Source: Dehalococcoidia bacterium (lineage in GTDB: Bacteria; Chloroflexota; Dehalococcoidia; UBA2979). From it: 64,000 nt of DNA. The notes beneath the pieces are model-generated. The model was not told the DNA's origin and did not search any database. It worked only from the letters and a program-made list of their open reading frames with translations. Location of the stretch: positions 124,001-188,000 of the forward strand of contig JALOAL010000004.1 of NCBI GenBank assembly GCA_023228825.1. The letters are read 5' to 3'. The position numbers were made by a program, and so were the translations under genes. Of the stretch, positions 44,426-52,575 are shown one piece after another (positions within the stretch are counted from its first letter, which is position 1; each line of letters starts with the position of its first letter).

Positions 44426-44438
44426 GGCAACCGTTTCC
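44426..44438. promoter_or_regulatory. LacI-type operator-like site (second)
   Basis: GGCAACCGTTTCC, near-palindromic around CCG/CG, lies between the LacI stop (44451) and the transporter unit, about 147 nt upstream of the binding-protein start. Confidence 0.4.
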
Positions 44439-44450
44439 ACTGTTTCTCGG

Positions 44451-45563
44451 CTAAGAGGCGTGAGGAGGAGGGGGTGCGAGCGATCCTCGCGCAAGGAACT
44501 CCGCAGGCTGGCGGTTGAAGTCGGGGATCTCGTCCTGGCCCTCGGCGCGGGCGATCAGGCGCTTGGTGCTGCGTTCCGCGGAGGCGGCGTAGTCATGCCG
44601 GATCACGGCGATCGGTGGGTGGTAGGACGCATGCCACACGGAGTCGCCGTATGTCAGGAATGAGACGTCCTGGGGGATGCGCCAGCCGGCCAGCAGGATG
44701 CCGCGCAGGATCTCCGGTGTCAGTACGCCGTTGCCGCAGACGATCGCCGTGGGCGGATCCGTTCGGCTTGCCAGCATCTGCACTTCTCCGACGCAGCCCT
44801 CCGCGGTGGTGTGCACCTCGAGCAGCGCCTCGGGGCCGAGCCCCGCCCGTTCCACCGCCTCACGCACCGAGTTCAGGCGCGTGTCGCCCATGTACGTGAG
44901 GTTGGCATTGGGCCGGGTGAAGTAGGCGATGCGTTGGTGGCCCAGGTCCGTGATGTGCTTCAGGGCCACCATGCTCGCGCCGCGCTCGATGTCCGCGCGC
45001 TCGTGGTAGGGGTTGTACGGCCGGTTTCCGCGCGTGCCCTCTGGTCGAGGGCTCAGTTCGGGCTCCATCGGGATGCCGGCGGACGTCAGGAGTGCGTCGG
45101 CTTCTTCGCTCAGCGGCAGGACGCCGCGGCCGAAGAGGATCCCGTCCACGCGATGCTCGACGAGGCGCCGCACCTGGGACTCGAAGATTGTGGCGTCGCC
45201 CTGGGCGTCGCTGACGAAGATGGCGTAGCCCTGCTCGTAGGCGGAGCGGACGGCCGCGCGGACGTGCGTGAGCGTGACGGGGTTGGCAAAGTCCGGCGCG
45301 ATGTAGCCCAGGGTCCGGGTGCGCGCCGAGCGTAGTGCGCGCGCGGAGCGGCTCGGGTTGTATCCCATCTCGCGGGCGACTTCTCGGACGCGCGCTCGCG
45401 TAGCCTCCGCGATGCGGCCATCTCCGGTGAGGGCGCGCGAGACGGTGGAGGTCGCCACGCCGGCCTTGCGGGCGACGTCGTGGATGGTGATCGACGTGGA
45501 CGACCGGCGTGGGCGCGCGGCCGCCGGCCCTCGTGATGTCGCCTTCGCCTCTCGTTCGGTCAC
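44451..45563 (-). CDS. LacI-family transcriptional regulator
   Basis: A 370-residue regulator. The helix-turn-helix is preceded by a basic Ser/Arg-rich stretch: ITIHDVARKAGVATSTVSRALTGDGRI (about residues 26-52), the hinge YNPSRSARALRS, then the sensor domain (TLGYIAPDFANPVTLTHVRAAV). GTG 45563 with AGAGGGG upstream; longer reading from 45647 is unlikely. It lies upstream of the third transporter unit and divergent from the catabolic operon at 45794. The matching sites at 44292 and 45763 make it a candidate joint regulator of both. Confidence 0.92.
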   Translation of the reverse strand: MTEREAKATSRGPAAARPRRSSTSITIHDVARKAGVATSTVSRALTGDGRIAEATRARVREVAREMGYNPSRSARALRSARTRTLGYIAPDFANPVTLTHVRAAVRSAYEQGYAIFVSDAQGDATIFESQVRRLVEHRVDGILFGRGVLPLSEEADALLTSAGIPMEPELSPRPEGTRGNRPYNPYHERADIERGASMVALKHITDLGHQRIAYFTRPNANLTYMGDTRLNSVREAVERAGLGPEALLEVHTTAEGCVGEVQMLASRTDPPTAIVCGNGVLTPEILRGILLAGWRIPQDVSFLTYGDSVWHASYHPPIAVIRHDYAASAERSTKRLIARAEGQDEIPDFNRQPAEFLARGSLAPPPPHAS

Positions 45564-45726
45564 CCCGTCACCCCTCTGAAGCAGCGCACCGGTCGACGGC
45601 ACCGATCGTATCCGTGCTCCGCATGTGCGGACGATGCGCTGACCCACTGATCCGGATCAGGCACGGCGCCGGGCTGGAAATGATTCCGCACTGCCATGCT
45701 AGGCCGCCGTGCACCCACGGACAATG

Positions 45727-45743
45727 TCCCTGCTTGACAGGGA
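45727..45743. promoter_or_regulatory. Inverted repeat in divergent LacI/CoA-transferase region
   Basis: TCCCTG and CAGGGA arms around CTTGA, about 50 nt before the CoA-transferase start. Possibly an operator or promoter element. Confidence 0.3.
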
Positions 45744-45762
45744 TGCCATACTGAGCCGCAGT

Positions 45763-45778
45763 GAGCAAACGATACCGC
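45763..45778. promoter_or_regulatory. LacI-type operator-like site before catabolic operon
   Basis: GAGCAAACGATACCGC, 15 nt before the CoA-transferase ATG at 45794 and overlapping the region where the message should begin. It matches the site at 44292-44307. Confidence 0.5.
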
Positions 45779-45793
45779 AAATACAGGAGCGGC

Positions 45794-47083
45794 ATGGACG
45801 TCAGCAGCCTTCCCGGGCCGTATTCGGGCCTCCGGGTCATCGAGATTGGCCGGTTCATCGCGGTTCCCTTCTGCGCCCAACTGATTGCGGACGGTGGCGC
45901 GGATGTGGTCAAGGTGGAGGCGATCGAGGGCGACCAGCCCCGTATGAACGGCCCCATCATCCCCACAGAGGGCCGCCAGTTCCTGAACAAGAACCGCGGG
46001 AAGCGCTCGCTCTCCGTCGAACTCGGAGACCCCGAGGTGGTGCGCGCACTCCAGGCCCTGACCGTCGATGCGGACATCGTGCTCGCCAACCTGCGGCCGG
46101 GCCTCGCGACGCGGCTGGGCCTGGACTATGACTCCGTCCGAGCGCGCAACCCTCGTGTGGTCTACGCGGAGAACACGGCCTACGGCAACGAGGGCCCCAT
46201 GGCCGGCGCACCCGGGATGGACATTGTGCTGCAGGGCTACACGGGGGTGGCGCACCTCACCGAGCGCGGTCCCGAGCAGCAACTCAACCCCGTCATTGAC
46301 CACACCGCAGCGCTGCTCATGGCCTGGGGGGTGGCGACGGCGCTCTTCCACCGTGAGCGCACGGGCCGAGGCCAGCGCCTGGACGTGTCGCTCATGCAGG
46401 CCGCCATGGTGCTGGAGAACAACCAACTGACCCACGTGGACGCCATCGACGGCTGGCGTGACGGGTTCGTGGAGTACCTCAAGGATGCCTTCGCGCAGGG
46501 GGCCTCGTGGGAGGAGGTCCTCCGGCACCGCGAGTCGATACAGCCCTTCCGGATGATGCGCGCGTACTACGGCTTCTTCCGCACCAGCGACGGCACGGTC
46601 GCCGTCGCCTGCAACGCCGCCACCCTGCGCGACCGCATGCGCGAAGTGATGGACATCGACGACCCGTGGACGTCCTCCGAGGGCTGGTTGCCTGACGACG
46701 TCGTGGCGTACGAGGCGATGCTGTACGACCAGGTGGCGGCCCGCTTCCGTGAGCGCCCGACGGGTGAGTGGATTGCGATGTTCCGCGAGCGCGGCCTGCC
46801 GATCGGCCCGGTCCGCCACTGGGACGAGGTCATGTACGACGACCAGGCCTGGGCGAACGATTACCTCGTCCGCCTGGACCACGAACTCCTGGGCGGCATC
46901 ACAATGGTGGCGCCGCCGGTGAAGTTCAGCGACTCCCCGCTTGTCGCCAAGCCCTCGCCACCCCTCGGCAAGCACTCGAGGGATGTCCTGCGCGAGGCCG
47001 GCCTGGACGACGACGCCATCGACGGGATGGTCGCCCGCGGCGTGGTCCGTGACGGCGACCTCCACCGCGCGGCTGCGGAGTAG
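45794..47083 (+). CDS. Family III CoA-transferase (CaiB/BaiF)
   Basis: A 429-residue CaiB/BaiF protein, not part of an overlapping pair. Marks: GLRVIEIGRFIAVPFCAQLIADGGADVVKVEAIEGD, NKNRGKRSLSV, NLRPGLATRLGLDYD and GRGQRLDVSLMQAAM. In the last motif the residue eight after Gln is Gln, where its relatives here carry Glu or Asp. The start at ATG 45794 has CAGGAG upstream. First gene of a catabolic operon running to 53387. Confidence 0.9.
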   Translation: MDVSSLPGPYSGLRVIEIGRFIAVPFCAQLIADGGADVVKVEAIEGDQPRMNGPIIPTEGRQFLNKNRGKRSLSVELGDPEVVRALQALTVDADIVLANLRPGLATRLGLDYDSVRARNPRVVYAENTAYGNEGPMAGAPGMDIVLQGYTGVAHLTERGPEQQLNPVIDHTAALLMAWGVATALFHRERTGRGQRLDVSLMQAAMVLENNQLTHVDAIDGWRDGFVEYLKDAFAQGASWEEVLRHRESIQPFRMMRAYYGFFRTSDGTVAVACNAATLRDRMREVMDIDDPWTSSEGWLPDDVVAYEAMLYDQVAARFRERPTGEWIAMFRERGLPIGPVRHWDEVMYDDQAWANDYLVRLDHELLGGITMVAPPVKFSDSPLVAKPSPPLGKHSRDVLREAGLDDDAIDGMVARGVVRDGDLHRAAAE

Positions 47084-47090
47084 GGCGCCC

Positions 47091-48119
47091 GTGAGCACGC
47101 GCGCGCTCGTCGTCGGCGGCACCGGGCCAACGGGCGTCCACATCGTGGACTTTCTGCTGAGTGCTGACCACGAGGTCACCGTCTTCTCCAGCGGTGCGCA
47201 CGATGAGGGCGCGCACTTCGCCGGGCCCGTGCAGCGTATCTACGGCAATGCGCGGGACGAGGAGAGCGTCCGCGCCACCATTGGGCAACGCGAGTGGGAC
47301 GTGGCCATCTGCACCTATGGACGGCTGCGCATGCTCGCGGACGTGCTCGCCGGGCGGACCGGCCGCTTCGTCGGCATCACCGGGCAACCCGTCTACCGAG
47401 GCGCCGCGCGACGCACGCCGGACGGAGGCATCGCGCTGCCGGTGCCGGAGCAGGCCGAGCGCCAGTACGACGCCGCCGACTACACCGGCCAGGTGGCGAA
47501 AGGCGAGGACCAGTTATTCGCCCAGCACGACCGCGGCGACTTCCAGGCGGTGGTCGTCCGCTACCCGGGCGTGTATGGGCCTCGGGCCCCGGTGAACCAC
47601 GAGTGGGCGGTGGTGAAACGCGTGCTGGACCGGCGGCCGCTGATGCTGATGCCGCATGACGGCCTGTCCTACTTCCAGCGCGGCTACTCGGAGAACGTGG
47701 CGTGGCTCGTCGCCCTCTGCGCCACACGGCCGGAGGCGTCCGGCCAGGCCTTCAACGCCGGCGACGAGCAGGTCCTGAGCGCCCGCCGCGTCGCCGAGGT
47801 GATCACGGACGAACTGGGCTGGGAGATGGAGTTCGTCGGCGTGCCGGCCGACCTGGTCCGCGGCGTATACCCGCTGGCGGAGAAGGCGCCGCTGATCCTC
47901 GACATGGCGAAGGCGCGCAGCCTGCTGGGCTACCGCGACCGCGTCCCGGTGGAGGAGGCGACGAGGCGGACCGCGCGCTGGTTGGCCGAGCACCCACCCC
48001 GCGAGGACGACCTTGCTATTGGCGCCCGCATCCCCTCCGACGTCTACGAGGTGGAGGACCGCATCGCTCGGGCATGGCGCGCGGCCGAGGCGCAGGCGCG
48101 TGCCGCGCTGGCTTCGTAG
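47091..48119 (+). CDS. NAD-dependent epimerase/dehydratase-like SDR protein
   Basis: A 342-residue extended SDR protein. GGTGPTG near the N-terminus (about residues 9-15) is the nucleotide-binding glycine motif; RYPGVYGPRAPVNHEW and YSENVAWLVALC are typical of the extended SDR C-terminal part. The usual YxxxK active site is not clear (DYTGQVAKGEDQ has spacing YxxxxxK), so catalytic function could be changed. GTG 47091 follows the CoA-transferase stop by 7 nt. Confidence 0.82.
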   Translation: MSTRALVVGGTGPTGVHIVDFLLSADHEVTVFSSGAHDEGAHFAGPVQRIYGNARDEESVRATIGQREWDVAICTYGRLRMLADVLAGRTGRFVGITGQPVYRGAARRTPDGGIALPVPEQAERQYDAADYTGQVAKGEDQLFAQHDRGDFQAVVVRYPGVYGPRAPVNHEWAVVKRVLDRRPLMLMPHDGLSYFQRGYSENVAWLVALCATRPEASGQAFNAGDEQVLSARRVAEVITDELGWEMEFVGVPADLVRGVYPLAEKAPLILDMAKARSLLGYRDRVPVEEATRRTARWLAEHPPREDDLAIGARIPSDVYEVEDRIARAWRAAEAQARAALAS

Positions 48120-48141
48120 GCGGGGGAACTGGGGCTACCTC

Positions 48142-48168
48142 GTGGTTGACGTGGTTGACGCGGTTGAC
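48142..48168. repeat. Tandem 9-bp repeat (three units)
   Basis: GTGGTTGAC, GTGGTTGAC, GCGGTTGAC in direct tandem in the 109-nt gap before the nitronate monooxygenase-like gene. Each unit holds TTGAC, so they could also serve as promoter -35 elements. Confidence 0.6.
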
Positions 48169-48228
48169 CTGGTCGCGAAGCTCTAGAGCACTCGACCCGG
48201 GGCATAGAGAGACATAAGGAGACGGACG

Positions 48229-49341
48229 TTGACGACAATGACCTCGCCGATTCACACAGCGGTCTGCGACATGCTTGGCATCGAGCACCCCATCTTCGCG
48301 TTCAGCCACAGCGTGGACGTGGTGGTGGCCGTGTGCGAGGCGGGTGGCCTCGGCGTGTATGGGGCCACGAGGCGCTTCCCCGAGGAGATCGAGGAGGCGC
48401 TGGCGGAGATCCGTGAGCGCGTGGGGGATCGCCCGTTCGGCGTGGACCTGGTGCTGCCGAAGGGCATGCCGGAGCAGAACAACCGCGAAGACATCGAGAT
48501 GCAGATCCCGCCGGGGCATCGTGCCTTCGTGGACTACCTCTACGAGAAGTACGACGTCCCGCGCGACAACCTGCCCGGATCGCGCTCCCGCTTCGTGCGC
48601 TCGGACGAGATAGCCCGGCGGCAGGCGGAGGTGGTGCTGGACTCCACCGTGGACCTGTTCGCCATGGGCATCGGCAGCCCTCCGGAATACGTCGAGGCGG
48701 CGAAGCAGCGCGGTAAGCGTGTCCTCTCGCTGGTGGGCTCGCCGAAGCACGCGCGCCGTGCGGTAGACGCGGGCGCGGAGATCCTGGTGGCGCAGGGGAG
48801 CGACTCCGCAGCGCACACCGGGCCCATCGGTACGTTCTCGTTGGTGCCGCAGGTGGTGGACATCGCCGGCGACGTGCCGGTGCTCGCTGCGGGCGGCGTG
48901 GCCACCGGGCGGCACATCGCGGCGGCGTTCGCGCTCGGCGCGGTCGGGGTGTGGGTCGGCACGCCGTGGCTTGTGACCCGCGAGGGCCACAGCAGCCCGG
49001 CGCTGCTGAAGAAACTGCTGGCCGCGGGCTCGGAAGACACCGTCATCACCCGCGCGCGCAGCGGCAAGACCAACCGCCAGTTGCGCACCGCTTACACGGA
49101 GGAGTGGGACGCGGAGGGCGCCCCGGTGCCCCTGAAGATGCCGTACCACGACATCCTCGTGGGCGACCTCCTCGGCGCCATCGAACGCCACGAGGTGGAG
49201 CCACTGCTGGGTACAGGCACGGGCCAGGGCATTGCGTGGTTCAGGGAGGAGACCACGGTCGCCGACGTGATGGAGGACTTCGTCACTGGCGCGGGGGCGG
49301 CCCTGGAACGCACGCGCACCGCCTTCGGTTCGCCCGCGTGA
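48229..49341 (+). CDS. Nitronate monooxygenase/2-nitropropane dioxygenase-like FMN enzyme
   Basis: A 370-residue TIM-barrel flavoprotein. GIEHPIFAFSHSVD at the N-terminus, AQGSDSAAHTG (equivalent of the family GxEAGGH region) and LAAGGVATGRHIAAAFALGAVGVWVGT for FMN phosphate binding are visible. TTG 48229 with AAGGAG at 7 nt is preferred; ATG 48238 is an alternative. It may oxidise a nitronate or act as an enoyl-reductase-like enzyme in this pathway; the Cys/His details do not decide. GTGA overlap with the next gene. Confidence 0.85.
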   Translation: MTTMTSPIHTAVCDMLGIEHPIFAFSHSVDVVVAVCEAGGLGVYGATRRFPEEIEEALAEIRERVGDRPFGVDLVLPKGMPEQNNREDIEMQIPPGHRAFVDYLYEKYDVPRDNLPGSRSRFVRSDEIARRQAEVVLDSTVDLFAMGIGSPPEYVEAAKQRGKRVLSLVGSPKHARRAVDAGAEILVAQGSDSAAHTGPIGTFSLVPQVVDIAGDVPVLAAGGVATGRHIAAAFALGAVGVWVGTPWLVTREGHSSPALLKKLLAAGSEDTVITRARSGKTNRQLRTAYTEEWDAEGAPVPLKMPYHDILVGDLLGAIERHEVEPLLGTGTGQGIAWFREETTVADVMEDFVTGAGAALERTRTAFGSPA

Positions 49342-49811
49342 CCGTCGTCCCCGCGGCGACCGCCGAGGCCGTCCGCCTGATCGAGGCGCACTTCGCGGCG
49401 CTCGAGGTGGGGGCGCGCGTCGCCCTCGAACGGACCTACACCGAGGCGGACGTGGCGGAGTACGTGGAGCGCACGGGCATCGAGTACCCGGGCCAGCACG
49501 TCGCGGACGACGGCGCCCACCTGTTGCCGCCGGGCATGCTGCTGGTGGGCCCCGCGCGCACGTTCGGCATTCTCGAGGGGCCTCCGCTCGCACGCGGCGG
49601 CCTCTTCACCGCTGCCACGAGGCGCTACCGGAGGCCGGTACGACTCGGTGAGTCCGTCCGCTACGAGGCGGCGCTGACCGACAAGTTCGAGCGTGGTGGC
49701 TACTTCTACATCCTCGTGGCGTGGCACGCCTTCGACGCGGAGGGGCACGAGGTCGGCTCGGGAGTGGAAGAACATACCGTGGGCAGCGCGCGAAAGCCCA
49801 GGGCGTCCTGA
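49338..49811 (+). CDS. Small MaoC-like (FAS1-type) hotdog protein, first
   Basis: A 157-residue single-hotdog protein. EYPGQHVADDGAHLLPPGMLLVGPARTFG, TRRYRRPVRLGESVRYEAAL and GVEEHTVG resemble the MaoC dehydratase N-terminal type. Its GTG overlaps the upstream stop (GTGA) and its stop overlaps the next ATG (TGATG), showing tight coupling with the following hotdog gene, with which it probably makes a heteromeric dehydratase. Confidence 0.75.
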   Translation: MTVVPAATAEAVRLIEAHFAALEVGARVALERTYTEADVAEYVERTGIEYPGQHVADDGAHLLPPGMLLVGPARTFGILEGPPLARGGLFTAATRRYRRPVRLGESVRYEAALTDKFERGGYFYILVAWHAFDAEGHEVGSGVEEHTVGSARKPRAS

Positions 49812-50227
49812 TGCCCACGACCTTCCGCGAGGGCGACACGCTGGTAAGCCCGGTGGTGGTGGCGCAGACACACTCGAAGGGCGCGCCTGTGCAGGACCCG
49901 GAGGTCGCGCGGTCCTCCGGGCTGAAGGCGCCGGTGGTGCCGAACGTCTTCCACTTCGCACGCATAACTGAGTTGATGCTCGAACACTTCGGCGCACACT
50001 GGCGCACGCACGGCGAGATTGACGTGCGCTACATCTCCCCACTGCACGCCGGAGACACCCTGCAGGCGCGTGCGCGCGTGCTCAAGGTGGCCCCGGACCC
50101 GGAGGGTGACCGCGTCCACCTGGACGTGCGGTGCGAGAACCAGGACGGCGCCGTGCTCGCCCAGGGCGCCGCTTCCTGCGTGCTGCCCTCGGCGCGAGGG
50201 GCGGCGAGCGGGACGGGGGCCGGATGA
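49811..50227 (+). CDS. Small MaoC-like hotdog protein, second
   Basis: A 138-residue single-hotdog protein: LVSPVVVAQTHSKGAPVQDPEVARSSGLKAPVVPN, HFARITELMLEHFG and DVRYISPLHAGDTLQARARVL match the hot-dog hydratase type with the binding helix. Its start overlaps the previous stop by one base and its end overlaps the acyl-CoA dehydrogenase start (ATGA). Probably the partner of 49338-49811. Confidence 0.77.
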   Translation: MPTTFREGDTLVSPVVVAQTHSKGAPVQDPEVARSSGLKAPVVPNVFHFARITELMLEHFGAHWRTHGEIDVRYISPLHAGDTLQARARVLKVAPDPEGDRVHLDVRCENQDGAVLAQGAASCVLPSARGAASGTGAG

Positions 50228-51360
50228 ACTTCGAACTGACGGAGGAGGAACGGGTCTTCCGCGACGAGTTGCGGCGCTTCTTCGCCGCGAACCCGCCCCC
50301 TCGCGGCGAGGAGTCGGCGGAGTATCGCCGCCTGCTGGCGGATCACGGCTGGCAGACCATGCACTGGCCCATGGAGTACGGCGGGCAGGGCGCCAGCCAC
50401 TTCAAGCAGGTCGTCCTGAAGGAAGAGGCATTCCACCACGAGGTCGCCCTGGGCGCCGCCGGGCCGAACCTCATCGGCCCCACGCTCATCGTGCACGGCT
50501 CGGAAGAGCAACGCGCCCGGCACCTGCCGCCCATCGCGGCGGCGGAGGTGGTGTGGTGCCAGGGGTTCTCCGAGCCAGGGGCGGGCTCGGACCTTGCGTC
50601 CCTGTCCACGCGCGCGGTGCGCGATGGCGACGAGTACGTGGTCAACGGTCAGAAGATCTGGACCTCCAACGCCCACCTGGCGCAGTGGATCTTCATGCTG
50701 GCGCGCACCGACCCGGATGCCCCCAAGCATCGAGGCATCTCCTACCTGATGGTGGACATGTCGTCGCCGGGCGTCACGGTGCGCCCCCTCTTGCAATTGA
50801 CCGGCCACCACGGCTTCAACGAGGTCTTCTTCGACGATGTCCGCGTGCCGGTCGCCAACCGCGTGGGCGAGGAGGACCGTGGCTGGTACGTAGCCACCAC
50901 CACGCTCGACTTCGAGCGCTCCGGCATCGAGCGCGTCCTGACCGCTGACCGCGACCTGGGCCGGCTGGAGGACTGGTGGCGCGAGTCTCCCTCCACGTTC
51001 ACCTCGCGGCCCGGTGCGCCGTCCAAGCGTGCCCGCGTCGCGGAGTTGCGGGTGGCGGTGGAGGTGAGCCGGCTGCTCTCCTACCGGGTTGCGTGGATGC
51101 AGTCACGCGCGCTGGTGCCGAACCACGAGGCATCCATGACCAAGATGTACGCCTCGGACGTGGGGCAGTGGGTGGCGCAACTCGTGGTGAACGCGGCCGG
51201 CCTGGCGGGCAACCTGCGGCCGGAAGAGCCGCGCGCGCCTCAAGGCGGTGCTCCCGCTATGCGCTACATGGACTCGGTGAGGCTGACGATCGGGCAGGGC
51301 ACCGGCGAGATCCAGCGCAACGTGATCGCTACCCGTGGACTAGGACTCCCGAGGGGCTGA
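50224..51360 (+). CDS. Acyl-CoA dehydrogenase family protein
   Basis: A 378-residue FAD enzyme similar to 15296-16489 (shared SEPGAGSDLASL-TRAVRDGDEYVVNGQKIWTS, DPDAPKHRGIS, EIQRNVIATRGLGLPRG). The C-terminal motif reads GQGTGEIQRN, with Gln at the position of the usual catalytic Glu. Likely introduces or removes the double bond used by the hotdog dehydratase next door. ATG overlaps the upstream stop by four bases. Confidence 0.93.
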   Translation: MNFELTEEERVFRDELRRFFAANPPPRGEESAEYRRLLADHGWQTMHWPMEYGGQGASHFKQVVLKEEAFHHEVALGAAGPNLIGPTLIVHGSEEQRARHLPPIAAAEVVWCQGFSEPGAGSDLASLSTRAVRDGDEYVVNGQKIWTSNAHLAQWIFMLARTDPDAPKHRGISYLMVDMSSPGVTVRPLLQLTGHHGFNEVFFDDVRVPVANRVGEEDRGWYVATTTLDFERSGIERVLTADRDLGRLEDWWRESPSTFTSRPGAPSKRARVAELRVAVEVSRLLSYRVAWMQSRALVPNHEASMTKMYASDVGQWVAQLVVNAAGLAGNLRPEEPRAPQGGAPAMRYMDSVRLTIGQGTGEIQRNVIATRGLGLPRG

Positions 51361-51405
51361 GCGGCGGCGATCCCTCAGGGTTCGCGCTTGCTGGAGGGCA
51401 TGGCT

Positions 51406-52575
51406 ATGACGGAGTTCGGCAGCAGCCGGCGCATCCTGGACGGCGTGCGCGTTGTGGATTTCACCCGCGTGGTGGCCGGGCCGTTCTGCTCACGCATGCT
51501 CGCCGACCTCGGCGCGGACGTGGTCAAGGTAGACCAGCCGAGCGCGGGTGGCGGCGGTAACGCTGCCGAGCGGCCGGCGGGCAGCCTCTCGAACAACCTC
51601 GGCAAGCGGTCTGTCGTGCTGGACCTGAAGCAGCCGGGCGCCGGTCGAGCCGCGCGCGCCCTCATCGCCCGCGCGGACGTCGTGGTGGAGAACTTTCGCC
51701 CGGGTGTGATGGCGTCCCTGGGGCTCGGGTATCAGGACTGCACCGCGCTCAATCCCCGGATTGTGTACGCCTCGATCAGCGGCTTCGGTCAGAGCGGCTC
51801 CCACTCGCATCGCCGGGCGTTCGGCGCCACCGCCCACGCCGAGGCAGGCTGGCTCTGGGTGCAGCAGCAGGCGATGGGGGCGCCGGAGCCGTTCGCTCCG
51901 GGTGTTACCGTCGCGGACCTCGTGACCGGAATGACCGCGTTCTCCGGTATCCTCGCCGCGCTCTACGACCGCGAGCACACCGGGCGAGGGCAGCACGTGG
52001 ACGTCTCCCTCATGGACTGCCAGTTCCAGATGCTGTCGGAAGTGGCCGGGCCCACCTTGAACGGGCAGCCGCCGGAGTCGTGGGAGCCGTTCCGACACCC
52101 CATCCACCGGACGCGCGACGGCCGGCACGTCACCATCAACCTTGGCCCCCCGCACATGTGGCCGCGCATCGCAAGCGCCCTGGGCCACGAGGGCACGCCG
52201 AGGCCGCCCACGGCCGCCGAGGCAAACGCCCTGGTGGGGGCATGGGTCGCGCAGTTGGACTCGAGTGACATCGGTCCGGAGATCGACCGGTCGGGGGCTG
52301 CGTACGGCATGACCCTGAGCATGCATGAAGCAGCAGCACACCCCTACTTCCGTGAGCGAGGAATGATCGCCGAAGTCCAGGATCCTGTGGTCGGCGCGCT
52401 CCGGGTGGTTGACTCGCCGCTGTTCTTCTCGGACAGCGTCAGCCAGGCCCGCGACCCCGCTGCGCTGCTGGGAGAGCACACACGCGAGGTGCTCCACGAG
52501 GCCGGCCTGTCCGAGGAGGACGTCGAGGCCCTCCTCGAGTCTGGCGCGGCCACCGAGGTGCGCTCCCCCCGATGA
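51406..52575 (+). CDS. Family III CoA-transferase (CaiB/BaiF)
   Basis: A 389-residue CaiB/BaiF enzyme: GVRVVDFTRVVAGPFCSRMLADLGADVVKVDQP, NLGKRSVVLDL, NFRPGVMASLGLGYQD, ISGFGQSGSHSHRRAFG and the motif GRGQHVDVSLMDC with Asp at the eighth residue after Gln, the position where characterised formyl-CoA transferase has its Asp. ATG 51406 with GGAGGG at 7 nt; ATG 51400 is an alternative. Its stop overlaps the TSUP gene (ATGA). Confidence 0.91.
   Translation: MTEFGSSRRILDGVRVVDFTRVVAGPFCSRMLADLGADVVKVDQPSAGGGGNAAERPAGSLSNNLGKRSVVLDLKQPGAGRAARALIARADVVVENFRPGVMASLGLGYQDCTALNPRIVYASISGFGQSGSHSHRRAFGATAHAEAGWLWVQQQAMGAPEPFAPGVTVADLVTGMTAFSGILAALYDREHTGRGQHVDVSLMDCQFQMLSEVAGPTLNGQPPESWEPFRHPIHRTRDGRHVTINLGPPHMWPRIASALGHEGTPRPPTAAEANALVGAWVAQLDSSDIGPEIDRSGAAYGMTLSMHEAAAHPYFRERGMIAEVQDPVVGALRVVDSPLFFSDSVSQARDPAALLGEHTREVLHEAGLSEEDVEALLESGAATEVRSPR

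Noticed and set aside
48016..49593. 525-residue minus-strand ORF
   Set aside because: Antisense of the nitronate monooxygenase-like and neighbouring genes; low-complexity Arg/Pro/Ala sequence.
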